A stretch of 6,002 nucleotides of DNA from Bacteroidota bacterium (lineage in GTDB: Bacteria; Bacteroidota; Bacteroidia; Flavobacteriales_F; PHOS-HE28), in NCBI GenBank assembly GCA_023428865.1, contig JAEYWT010000138.1, positions 1 to 6,002 on the forward strand, read 5' to 3'. A model generated the notes under the pieces. It did no database searches and was not told the DNA's origin. It saw nothing but the letters and a program-made list of their open reading frames with translations. Within the stretch, counting starts at the first letter, position 1. Every line of letters starts with the position of its first letter. Both the position numbers and the translations under genes were made by a program. This document shows positions 1 to 5,966 of this stretch, piece after piece.

Positions 1-463
1 GCCCCACATTGTGCGCATCACGACTGTGCGCATATCCATGGATGAAGTCTTCCCACGAAATGATGATCAAGCCCACCACCGGCCGCACTTCGCCCTGATG
101 AAGACGACCACTGCGGTGCGAGCGATAACTCTCTGGATACACTACGATACGCGTGAAGTGTTTCAGCTCGATCTCCGGAAAGCCGCGCAACAATTGGGCT
201 GCACAAGCGGCGATCATCACCTTCATTTCCGGCACCAGGCCAATGCCCGCGCCCACCCAGTTCTTCTCGTTCAAGAAGAGCGCCACCTTCGCCTCGAATA
301 CCCGTTTTTCCGTTTCGGCCAACCGTTGGTACTGCGTGGCATATTTCGCCAGGATCGCACGTTGATCATTGATCGTCACGGGGCTGGTGGTGGCACTGGT
401 GCGCACCTGCCGTATCGCATATACGATCGCAAGCACAACGGCCAACGGCACCAAGAAGGTCAT
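1..463 (-). CDS. M90-family zinc peptidase (MtfA-like), N-terminal part, cut by window edge
   Basis: The gene starts at ATG 463-461 and runs off the left edge after 154 codons, so only the N-terminal part is visible. A TGA lies in frame three codons upstream, which makes this ATG the first possible one. Residues 1-18 form a hydrophobic helix, probably a membrane anchor or signal. The segment LTR/FTR-IVVYP (about 103-110) and the stretch ISWEDFIHGY...DAHNVG (about 135-154) match the conserved region of the MtfA/M90 family. In that family this region leads directly into the HExxH zinc site, which here would lie just outside the window. E. coli MtfA is a zinc peptidase that binds the Mlc repressor; a Bacteroidota homologue need not share that role. 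The gene begins 11 bases after the guanine deaminase stop, so the two are probably co-transcribed. The family call is fairly secure, but the catalytic residues cannot be checked here. Confidence 0.82.
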   Translation of the reverse strand, partial: MTFLVPLAVVLAIVYAIRQVRTSATTSPVTINDQRAILAKYATQYQRLAETEKRVFEAKVALFLNEKNWVGAGIGLVPEMKVMIAACAAQLLRGFPEIELKHFTRIVVYPESYRSHRSGRLHQGEVRPVVGLIIISWEDFIHGYAHSRDAHNVG

Positions 464-474
464 CGCCGTTCAGT

Positions 475-954
475 TCAGTAGCTGATCTTGTCCACCTTTT
501 CCTTCCACGCGCGGAAGATCAACTGTGCTTCATCGCGTAGCTCATGTCCGGTGGGTATGCGTCTTTCACTGTAGGGCAGTGGCAGCTCATCATAGATCAA
601 TTGATCATCGAAACCAGCGTCCGCCGCGTCTTCACGCGTGGCAGCGAAGACGATCCGATCCGGCCGGGCCCAGTAGATCGCACCGAGGCACATGGGGCAA
701 GGCTCGCAACTGGTGTACAACACGCAGCCATCGAGTTGGAAGGAGCCCAGTTGTTTGCACGCTTCGCGAATAGCTACCACTTCGGCATGCGCCGTGGGGT
801 CGTTCGTACTGGTGACACGGTTGTTACCGCGACCTACGATCACGCCGTTCTTCACGATCACGCAGCCGAAGGGGCCTCCATCGCCACGGTCCATTCCTTC
901 TTTCGATAGTGCGATGGCTGCACGGATGTAGTCGATGTCTGAGGTGTGCGACAT
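475..954 (-). CDS. guaD: Guanine deaminase (CDA-fold nucleobase deaminase)
   Basis: This is a complete 159-residue cytoplasmic enzyme of the cytidine-deaminase fold, predicted to hydrolyse guanine to xanthine and ammonia in purine salvage. The catalytic motif TAHAEV supplies zinc ligand His56 and proton-shuttle Glu58, and CEPCPMC supplies ligands Cys86 and Cys89. The stretches IYWARP (Trp95) and AGFDD (Asp116/117), and the C-terminal tyrosine after a conserved AW, match Bacillus subtilis GuaD closely as I recall it. They favour guanine deaminase over tRNA-adenosine deaminase (TadA) or cytosine deaminase. Length is as expected for the family (about 156). I chose ATG 954-952 because the family begins a few residues before the first helix (IDYIRAAIALS). 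The frame is open further upstream to 1176, but that extension would overlap the divergent DUF898 gene and has no family resemblance. No Shine-Dalgarno is present. The M90 peptidase gene follows after 11 bases. Confidence 0.93.
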   Translation of the reverse strand: MSHTSDIDYIRAAIALSKEGMDRGDGGPFGCVIVKNGVIVGRGNNRVTSTNDPTAHAEVVAIREACKQLGSFQLDGCVLYTSCEPCPMCLGAIYWARPDRIVFAATREDAADAGFDDQLIYDELPLPYSERRIPTGHELRDEAQLIFRAWKEKVDKISY

Positions 955-1078
955 GTTGTCTGCGTATGTTCTTGTGCGTGGTTCCCGCAAAGAAAGCCCA
1001 TCGCAGGTAACAAGACCGGCAAGTGAATACGCCTTTCGCCGGAGTCGCCTATCTTTCCGAACCACCAATTCCATTTTC
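955..1078. promoter_or_regulatory. Divergent intergenic region between guaD and the DUF898 gene
   Basis: These 124 bases separate two divergent start codons and must hold the promoters of both. Two near matches to the Bacteroidota -7 element TAnnTTTG are visible: TTTCTTTG on the minus strand (995-988, one mismatch, about 33 bases before the guaD ATG) and TATCTTTC on the plus strand (1050-1057, one mismatch, about 21 bases before the DUF898 ATG). Neither has a TTG -33 box at a convincing distance, so the exact sites are uncertain. I see no operator-like inverted repeat. Confidence 0.3.
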
Positions 1079-2041
1079 ATGTTCGTTACCGAACCCACCA
1101 AACGACTTGCATTCAAGGGGCAAGGCGGCGATCTGTTCATCGTGCTCGTGGTGAACATGTTGCTCACCTTCATCACGCTCGGCCTGTACTATCCATGGGC
1201 CAAAGCGCGAAAGCTCAGCTGGTACTATGAGCATACCGAGCTGGATGGCCACCCATTCCATTTCCATGGAAAGGGGAACGAGATGTTCCGAGGCTTCATC
1301 AAGGCGATCGCCATTCTGCTGGCGATCTACAGCGTGTATTTCTATGGGGTTTTCACGAAGGATCCGGTCATCGCGTTCATTGGCCTCTTGGTGATGTTCG
1401 TCGGCCTGCTGTTCTTCATTCCTCTGATCATCCACGGTTCGTTCCGCTACCGTTCTAGCCGCAGTAGCTGGCGTGGAGTGCATTTCGGATACCGCGGAAA
1501 GCTGAACGAACTGTACCGGATGTGCATCCGCGATGGCTTGCTCACGCTGATCACCTTCGGCATCTATGGCTCTTGGTTCGCCATGAACATCCGTAACTAC
1601 ACCTTGGGGAACCTGCGCTACGGAAGCTCTTCGTTCCAGTACAAGGGTGATGGCATGGATTTCTTCCTGATGAACCTGAAGGGCTATTTCCTCACGCTCT
1701 TCACCTTGGGTATCTATGCCTTCTGGTGGCAACGCGATATGTTCAACTATTACGTGGACAACCTGAGCTGGAACTTCCAGGATGGCCGCAAGATCCAATT
1801 CAAGAGCACGGCTACCGGTGGTGGTTTCTTCAGCCTCCTCGTGGTGAATGTGCTCATCGTAATCTTCACGCTGGGCATCGGTTTCGCTTGGGCAGAAGTA
1901 CGCACCATGCGATTCGTGATGGAGAATATCCTCCTGGCTGGTGATGCCGACCTCAACGCCGTGGTGCAGACCGAGCAAGAACACAAAGACGCCATGGCCG
2001 ACGATATGGGCGACCTGATGGATATCGGCGTGTTCTTTTGA
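1079..2041 (+). CDS. DUF898 (YjgN-type) multi-pass inner-membrane protein
   Basis: A 320-residue integral membrane protein with about six hydrophobic segments (roughly residues 19-38, 76-92, 97-120, 148-170, 198-217 and 249-272). It belongs to the DUF898/YjgN family, recognised by the opening F-x-G-x-G-x2-LF...VNMLLT followed by TLGLYYPWAKAR. The motif [ILF]T[LF]G[IL]Y/G-x2-W recurs four times (about residues 32-40, 158-166, 208-216 and 263-271), each time followed by a polar loop with aromatic residues. This suggests an internally duplicated transmembrane-plus-loop unit. Biochemical function of the family is not established to my knowledge. I chose ATG 1079-1081 because the family similarity starts a few residues later; the frame upstream to 935 overlaps guaD and is not conserved-looking. 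The stop TGA abuts the ATG of the M48 peptidase gene, so the two are almost certainly translated from one message. The acidic tail (about 300-317) is probably cytoplasmic. Confidence 0.88.
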   Translation: MFVTEPTKRLAFKGQGGDLFIVLVVNMLLTFITLGLYYPWAKARKLSWYYEHTELDGHPFHFHGKGNEMFRGFIKAIAILLAIYSVYFYGVFTKDPVIAFIGLLVMFVGLLFFIPLIIHGSFRYRSSRSSWRGVHFGYRGKLNELYRMCIRDGLLTLITFGIYGSWFAMNIRNYTLGNLRYGSSSFQYKGDGMDFFLMNLKGYFLTLFTLGIYAFWWQRDMFNYYVDNLSWNFQDGRKIQFKSTATGGGFFSLLVVNVLIVIFTLGIGFAWAEVRTMRFVMENILLAGDADLNAVVQTEQEHKDAMADDMGDLMDIGVFF

Positions 2042-2047
2042 ATGGTG
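2036..2047 (+). promoter_or_regulatory. TGA-ATG zero-gap junction, probable translational coupling
   Basis: The DUF898 stop TGA (2039-2041) is followed immediately by the peptidase start ATG (2042-2044). No ribosome-binding sequence precedes the start, so the peptidase is probably translated by ribosomes that finish the DUF898 frame and reinitiate. Confidence 0.6.
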
Positions 2048-3160
2048 GAACGCGAGGTTCAAGCGGTCTACTACGACGGCGCCACCAGCAAACCGCAGGA
2101 GGCCACCGTGCGGGTGAGCGATTTCAATTCGCTGGAGGTCCGCTTACCCAATGACGATCGTTTCCAGTGGCCGTTGGAACACGTTGGTATGGAATGGGAG
2201 CGGAGCAGTACCATGCTACGGCTTTCCTTCGGCGAACATCCGCGCCGGGTGATCCTGATCCGCGATGAACTCTTCATCAAGAGCTTCGTGCTGCGCATGC
2301 GCTACACAGGGCGTCAAGGCTCGTACGATCGCGTTCTGAACGTGGCGCGCAGCGGACCAGTGCTCTTCTTTCTCGGTGTGATCGCGTTACTGGTGTGTTC
2401 CTATGTGTGGATACTGCCATGGACCGCAGAACGCCTGGCCATGGTGGTGCCCAATGAGGTGGATGAACGAATCGGAGAGACCGCTTTCCAACAGATGGCG
2501 TATGCCATGCAGATCGATGTCGAGCGAACGGCCGTGCTGCAACGATTCGGTGATCAACTCCAACTTTCTCCGAGCTACAAGCCGGTCTATCATGTGGTGA
2601 AGGATGATCAGGTGAATGCCTTCGCTCTACCAGGCGGGCACATCGTTGTGTTCTCCGGTATCCTCGATAAGATGGACTCTGCCGATGAACTGGCCGCATT
2701 GCTTGCACACGAGGCGACACACGTGGAGGAACGCCATAGTACGCGTATGATCGCGCGTAGCATGGCCGGTTACCTCTTCCTTTCCTTGCTGATCGGCGAT
2801 GTGAACGCTGTGGTGGCTGTGGTGGCCGAGAACGCCAACGCCTTGCGCAACCTAGGCTATGGACGTGGTCTGGAAAGTGAAGCCGATGGATTAGGGCAGG
2901 AGAAGCTCTTGGAGAATGGCGTGGACCCAAGGGCCATGGTGGCCTTGCTGGAACTGTTGCAGCGCGAAGCCATGGACATGCCCCAAGAACTTTCCTTCCT
3001 CAGCAGTCATCCACTTACGCAAGAGCGTATGGACAAGGCCAATGAGAAGGCCGATAAACTCGGCGCACCCGCCACGCCGAACAAGCAGCTGGATGTGCTA
3101 TTCCAACAACTGGTGCCGAAGGGTCAGTCCAGCGAAGAGATCCCAAGCTCCTTCAACTGA
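2042..3160 (+). CDS. Membrane-anchored M48-family zinc metallopeptidase
   Basis: A 372-residue protein with three parts. Residues 1-95 form a beta-rich soluble domain seen in front of some M48 peptidases (possibly DUF7092). Residues about 104-127 form one strongly hydrophobic transmembrane segment. Residues about 140-340 are the M48 peptidase domain. The zinc site is intact: HEATH (His223, Glu224, His227), with third ligand Glu278 and Asp282 in ESEAD. FALPGGHIVVFSGIL (about 194-208) and SSHPLTQERM (about 321-330) are typical of the BepA/Oma1/HtpX-like branch, which degrades or remodels misfolded envelope proteins. The natural substrate here is unknown. A hydrophobic stretch follows the active site (about 240-262), as in many M48 enzymes. 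ATG 2042 directly follows the DUF898 stop (TGAATG), implying translational coupling and a shared job in the membrane. The last 37 bases overlap the 3' end of the convergent aspS gene. Confidence 0.92.
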   Translation: MVEREVQAVYYDGATSKPQEATVRVSDFNSLEVRLPNDDRFQWPLEHVGMEWERSSTMLRLSFGEHPRRVILIRDELFIKSFVLRMRYTGRQGSYDRVLNVARSGPVLFFLGVIALLVCSYVWILPWTAERLAMVVPNEVDERIGETAFQQMAYAMQIDVERTAVLQRFGDQLQLSPSYKPVYHVVKDDQVNAFALPGGHIVVFSGILDKMDSADELAALLAHEATHVEERHSTRMIARSMAGYLFLSLLIGDVNAVVAVVAENANALRNLGYGRGLESEADGLGQEKLLENGVDPRAMVALLELLQREAMDMPQELSFLSSHPLTQERMDKANEKADKLGAPATPNKQLDVLFQQLVPKGQSSEEIPSSFN

Positions 3161-4266
3161 TCGGCATCCAAACGGCTCGGCGCATCGATCATGGTGTCGC
3201 GTCCCGCGTTGTTCTTCGGGAAGGCGATGAACTCTCTTATGTCCGTGCGATAGCCGAAGAGGCTTACCAGCCGGTCGAAGCCGAAGGCCGCACCACCGTG
3301 GGGCGGAGCACCGTACTCGAAGGCATCCATCAGGAAACCGAATTTGTAGCGTGCGTCCTCATCTGTGAAACCCAGCACGCGGAACATGGCCTCTTGCATG
3401 CTACGATCGTGGATGCGGATGCTTCCACCGCCGATCTCCGTGCCGTTGATCACCAGGTCGTATGCGTTGGCGCGCACGCTGCCGAGGTCGGTGCCGCTGG
3501 TCAGTTTGGCGGCATCTTCCGGTTTGGGCGCAGTAAAGGGGTGGTGCATCGCGTGCCAACGACCGGTCTCCTCATCCTGCTCCAACAGCGGAAAGTCGAT
3601 CACCCAAAGGGGTTTGAAGACCTTCGGGTCGCGCAGGCCGAGTAGGTCGCCGAGGTGGAGTCGAAGCTCGTTCAATTGCTTGCGTGTCTTGTCCGCCTTG
3701 CCTGCCATGATGCACAGCAGATCACCCTTTTTCATGCCGAAGCGATCGGCCCATTGCTGCAGTTGCTCCGGGGTGAAGAACTTGTCCACGGTGCTCTTCA
3801 GCCCTTCCTCGGTCCACTTCACGAACACGATGCCCGTGGCTCCGATCTGTGGCCGCTTCACGAAGTCGATGAGCGCATCGGTCTGCTTGCGACTCCAACC
3901 TGCACAGCCTTCCGCGTTGATACCGACCACGAGCTCGGCATCGTCGAAGACCTTGAAGCCATGACCATGCACTAGGTCATTCAGGTCGTGGAAGCGCATC
4001 CCGAAACGCAGGTCCGGCTTGTCGCAGCCGTAGCTCTTCATGGCCTCGTCGAACGACATGCGCGGGAAGTCTCCTTCGAATTCAACACCGTGGATGCTCT
4101 TGAACAGGTGCTTCGCCATGCCCTCGAAGGTGCGCAGGATGTCCTCCTGTTCCACGAAGGCCATCTCACAATCGATCTGTGTGAATTCGGGCTGGCGGTC
4201 CTGGCGCAAGTCCTCGTCGCGGAAGCACTTCACGATCTGGAAGTACCGGTCGAAACCGGCTACCAT
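3124..4266 (-). CDS. aspS: aspS C-terminal fragment after the amber codon
   Basis: After the TAG the frame remains open, and the first ATG (4266-4264) is Met206 of the intact protein, in LLMVAGFDRY. The 380 residues from there contain motif 2, the GAD domain and motif 3 with its catalytic arginine, so nearly the whole catalytic core without the anticodon-binding domain. Nothing in front of this ATG looks like a start site. It is most likely an annotation artefact of the stop codon rather than a separate gene. Its stop codon TGA (3126-3124) lies inside the convergent M48 peptidase gene. Confidence 0.5.
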   Translation of the reverse strand: MVAGFDRYFQIVKCFRDEDLRQDRQPEFTQIDCEMAFVEQEDILRTFEGMAKHLFKSIHGVEFEGDFPRMSFDEAMKSYGCDKPDLRFGMRFHDLNDLVHGHGFKVFDDAELVVGINAEGCAGWSRKQTDALIDFVKRPQIGATGIVFVKWTEEGLKSTVDKFFTPEQLQQWADRFGMKKGDLLCIMAGKADKTRKQLNELRLHLGDLLGLRDPKVFKPLWVIDFPLLEQDEETGRWHAMHHPFTAPKPEDAAKLTSGTDLGSVRANAYDLVINGTEIGGGSIRIHDRSMQEAMFRVLGFTDEDARYKFGFLMDAFEYGAPPHGGAAFGFDRLVSLFGYRTDIREFIAFPKNNAGRDTMIDAPSRLDADQLKELGISSLD

Positions 4267-4299
4267 CAGCAGTTGCTTGAAGGTCTGCGGGCTCTGCGG

Positions 4300-4302
4300 C
4301 TA
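4300..4302 (-). other. In-frame TAG replacing a conserved leucine in aspS
   Basis: Plus-strand bases CTA read as TAG on the coding strand, between GCG (Ala193) and CCG (Pro195). Changing only base 4301 from T to A would give TTG, leucine, which is the residue expected from the family motif FYALPQSPQ; CTG would need two changes. There is no frameshift on either side. Confidence 0.9.
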
Positions 4303-4881
4303 CGCGTAGAACTCGCCTTGGTTCATGCGGCTCGGCACCACGAAATCGCGTGCGCCTTCGGGCGTGCTTTTGATCAGTACCGGCGTTTCCACTTCCAGGA
4401 AATGCTGTGCGCTCAGGTAGTTCCGCACTTCCATCGCCATGCGGTGGCGGAGCTCGAAGTTGCGGCGCACGCTTGCCCGACGCAGATCCAGGTAGCGATA
4501 TTTCATCCGCAGCTCGTCGCCGCCGTCGGTCTCGTCTTCAATGGTGAACGGAGGCAATTTGGCTGCGTTCAGGATGTTCACCTCCTGAACCACGATCTCC
4601 ACCTCGCCCGTGGCGATGTTCAGGTTCTTGCTTTCGCGCTCCTTCACCACGCCCACCGTCTGGATCACGAATTCGCGACCGAGCGTACGCGCCTGTGCCA
4701 CCAAGGCCTGTTGCGCCTCACTACCGGGATTGAACGCCAACTGCGTGATCCCGTACCGGTCGCGTTTGTCTAAGAAGGGCATGCCACCCAGATCGCGGGC
4801 GCGCTGGACCCAGCCAGCCAATGTCACGGTCTTTCCTGCGTCGGTAAGGCGGAGTTCGCCACAAGTGTGGGTGCGGTACAT
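4300..4881 (-). CDS. aspS: aspS N-terminal fragment before the amber codon
   Basis: Taken literally, translation from ATG 4881 stops at TAG 4302-4300 after 193 residues. This piece holds the whole OB-fold anticodon-binding domain, the linker and motif 1, but ends before the ATP-binding motif 2. On its own it could bind tRNA-Asp but not aminoacylate it. A TTG at 4914 also opens the frame, but MYRTHTCGEL at 4881 is the conserved family start. Confidence 0.55.
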   Translation of the reverse strand: MYRTHTCGELRLTDAGKTVTLAGWVQRARDLGGMPFLDKRDRYGITQLAFNPGSEAQQALVAQARTLGREFVIQTVGVVKERESKNLNIATGEVEIVVQEVNILNAAKLPPFTIEDETDGGDELRMKYRYLDLRRASVRRNFELRHRMAMEVRNYLSAQHFLEVETPVLIKSTPEGARDFVVPSRMNQGEFYA

Positions 4882-4917
4882 GCGTTGTGCGGGCGCGAAG
4901 TGGAATGACCACAACGC
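4882..4917 (-). repeat. Inverted repeat (8-bp stem) abutting the aspS start codon
   Basis: On the coding strand GCGTTGTG (4917-4910) pairs with CACAACGC (4889-4882), with a 20-base loop. The second arm touches the ATG of aspS, so in the mRNA the start codon sits at the foot of a perfect 8-bp stem. It could modulate initiation of aspS; no U-tract follows, so it is not a classical terminator. It may also be chance. Confidence 0.35.
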
Positions 4918-4927
4918 GAACGGAGCG

Positions 4928-4935
4928 CGAAAATA
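4928..4935 (-). promoter_or_regulatory. Possible -7 promoter element for aspS
   Basis: TATTTTCG on the minus strand matches the Bacteroidota element TAnnTTTG at all but one of the six fixed positions. It lies 46 bases before the aspS ATG and would give a leader of about 40 bases that contains the stem-loop. No clear -33 TTG was found, and aspS could instead be read from the lipoprotein promoter, 72 bases separating the two genes. Confidence 0.22.
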
Positions 4936-4953
4936 CCGGATGCGTGGGAACCG

Positions 4954-5364
4954 CTACTGAACGACGAAGGTGAGGGAGCGACGGATCACGTCGCCATCGG
5001 CTTCACGCACCCAAAAGGTCCACCGCTCTACCCCCTCTTGGGAACGGGTCCTGATGGATTTGTCGAAGGCGAACGTATCGCTACCGATGGAGAGACTGTC
5101 CACCACCGTTTCGTTGCCGCCATCATAGGTGGAGATCACCTTGAAGGTGTTCAGACCGTCGTCGCCACGGTTGATGCGGACCCCTACTAGAAGTGTGTCT
5201 CCCATGGCCACGGTGTCGCTCAAATAGGTGTAGCCTTCGGCGACCACGAACTCAATCGTCGGGTTCACCGTGGGCTTGGTATCGTCTCGGTCGCAACTGG
5301 CAGAGAAGAGCGTTGCCGCAAGCCCAACGAAGGCGATCGCCTGGAGCTGTCCGAACCGTTTCAT
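4954..5364 (-). CDS. Small secreted lipoprotein, Bacteroidota type, function unknown
   Basis: A 136-residue protein with a lipoprotein signal peptide: MKR, a hydrophobic stretch (about 9-21), then the lipobox-like LFSASC with the acylated Cys24. The residues after the cysteine are DRDDTK; I draw no firm sorting conclusion from them. The mature part reads as a single beta-rich domain, with the phrase EGYTYLSDTVAMGDTLLVGVRI (about 43-64) and closing strands WTFWVREADGD...SLTFVV. I recognise this as a layout common in small Bacteroidota lipoproteins with an immunoglobulin-like fold, but I know no function. The start ATG 5364 is set by the signal peptide; the open frame to 5478 adds a segment with no signal features. 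The stop is TAG, and the family's usual short ending suggests it is genuine. aspS follows after 72 bases in the same frame. Confidence 0.85.
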   Translation of the reverse strand: MKRFGQLQAIAFVGLAATLFSASCDRDDTKPTVNPTIEFVVAEGYTYLSDTVAMGDTLLVGVRINRGDDGLNTFKVISTYDGGNETVVDSLSIGSDTFAFDKSIRTRSQEGVERWTFWVREADGDVIRRSLTFVVQ

Positions 5365-5369
5365 GGCTA

Positions 5370-5377
5370 CAAAGGTA
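5370..5377 (-). promoter_or_regulatory. Exact TAnnTTTG -7 promoter element before the lipoprotein gene
   Basis: TACCTTTG on the minus strand is a perfect match to the Bacteroidota -7 consensus. Only five bases separate it from the lipoprotein ATG (5364), so transcription would start at or very near the start codon. No TTG -33 box is seen at the usual distance, which lowers confidence. Confidence 0.4.
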
Positions 5378-5471
5378 TTCCGCTTTATCCGTTGGCCTTG
5401 TACTGAACCGCTCAACACACGGCAGGCAGCGGCTGGGTCACATTTCTTCGTCTTGCCCGAAAAACCGATCA

Positions 5472-5966
5472 ATGGCACGAACGTTACTCGCCTTTTTCTT
5501 CTTGGCTGCCTTTACCCAAGCCCATGCGTGTTCCTGCTTCGGCCCCAACACCTTTTGCGGGGTGCTTAACCCGCCCTACGAGAACCCGGAGTGGTGGCTT
5601 CCGGATGCGGTGGTGATGGCGGTGCCCTTGCAACAATACCACTACGGCGTGGATGTGCTGATCGTACAGGTGTTCCAAGGGGAAATGGACAACGATACCG
5701 TCCGGGTCTGGGGAGATAATGGTGCCTTGTGCCGCTTGTATACGGGCTGGGCCGCTGGTGATACGCTCATTCTCGGGCTTCACCGCTGCGATCTGGCAGG
5801 CAATACCGTCCAGAACCCCGACTATCCGCCCGACCTGGAACGCGAGGAAGACCATATGATCAGTGGTTGTGGCGTGTATCTGCTCGACTTCAATAACGGT
5901 ATGGTGAGTGGTCCCATCGATCAGCCGGTGCCGCAAACGATCGCCCTCGAAGCCTTCACGCAGTAG
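5472..5966 (+). CDS. Secreted cysteine-rich CSC protein (NTR/TIMP-like fold suspected); 3' end doubtful
   Basis: The 164 residues before the TAG begin with a Sec signal peptide (MARTLLAFFFLAAFTQAHA), probably cleaved so that the mature protein starts CSCFGP. The residue pattern before the cysteine (AHA) fits signal peptidase I better than a lipobox. Six cysteines follow (20, 22, 29, 87, 106, 133). The order CSC...DAVVMA...V-x-V-x2-VFQG...VRVWGDNGALCR...GDTLILGL...GCGVY is what I know from secreted bacterial proteins related to the netrin/TIMP OB-fold. Function is unknown. ATG 5472 is chosen because the signal peptide starts there; the frame open back to 5193 overlaps the lipoprotein on the other strand. 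After TAG 5964-5966 the frame stays open to the window edge as IGNCALSNQVAE, which looks like more of the same protein, so the true end may lie outside. The gene diverges from the lipoprotein gene across 107 bases. Confidence 0.75.
   Translation: MARTLLAFFFLAAFTQAHACSCFGPNTFCGVLNPPYENPEWWLPDAVVMAVPLQQYHYGVDVLIVQVFQGEMDNDTVRVWGDNGALCRLYTGWAAGDTLILGLHRCDLAGNTVQNPDYPPDLEREEDHMISGCGVYLLDFNNGMVSGPIDQPVPQTIALEAFTQ
5964..5966 (+). other. TAG stop of the CSC gene, possibly premature
   Basis: The stop follows ...ALEAFTQ, and the 12 codons after it to the window edge are open with the same codon style (GGC, CTG, GTG, GCC). They contain a further cysteine. With the TAG counted as one residue, the arrangement F-x6-C fits the closing F...[LI]-x2-C I recall in this family. 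The evidence is short and partly from memory. Confidence 0.4.

Larger units (their letters stand above)
3124..4881 (-). pseudogene. aspS: Aspartyl-tRNA synthetase, full length but with an in-frame TAG at codon 194
   Basis: The gene would encode a 585-residue class IIb aspartate-tRNA ligase, which attaches aspartate to tRNA-Asp in the cytoplasm and is normally essential. Start ATG 4881-4879 gives the family's usual beginning MYRTHTCGEL. In order come the OB-fold anticodon-binding domain (about 1-105), motif 1 (FLEVETPVL, about 161-169), motif 2 (FRDE at 220-223, then RQPEFTQID), the bacterial GAD insertion (middle), and motif 3 (GFDRL, Arg537). Length is typical of the family. Leu31 in RDLGG resembles discriminating AspRSs; this is a weak inference. 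Codon 194 is TAG where the family has Leu (FYA-stop-PQSPQ against FYALPQSPQ). The reading frame is the same on both sides, with no indel, and no other damage is visible. This could be a base-calling error, a fresh nonsense mutation, or a suppressed amber. I label it pseudogene because it cannot be read through as written; the recent, clean state of the rest argues that function may be intact in the cell. Confidence 0.9.

Noticed and set aside
10..33. Direct repeat TGTGCGCAT, two copies 15 bases apart
   Set aside because: The copies are in frame and encode two Ala-His pairs in the conserved M90 segment, so coding explains them.
595..606. 12-bp palindrome GATCAATTGATC
   Set aside because: It lies inside guaD and encodes the conserved-looking DDQLI; no second copy or operator context was seen.
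955..1176. N-terminal extension of guanine deaminase to an ATG at 1176
   Set aside because: It overlaps the DUF898 start and adds 74 residues with no family resemblance; the 954 start gives the usual length.
1049..2062. Long minus-strand open frame of 337 codons
   Set aside because: It lies fully antisense to the DUF898 gene, has a composition rich in His, Glu and Gln without any family motif, and is explained by the codon bias of the real gene.
4300..4302. Natural split of AspRS into two separate genes
   Set aside because: The junction is a single stop codon inside a continuous conserved motif, with no start signal or spacer before the second half.
3988..4773. Plus-strand open frame of 261 codons antisense to aspS
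   Set aside because: aspS has clear class II synthetase motifs on the other strand; this frame is a His/Leu/Val-rich shadow without recognisable domains.
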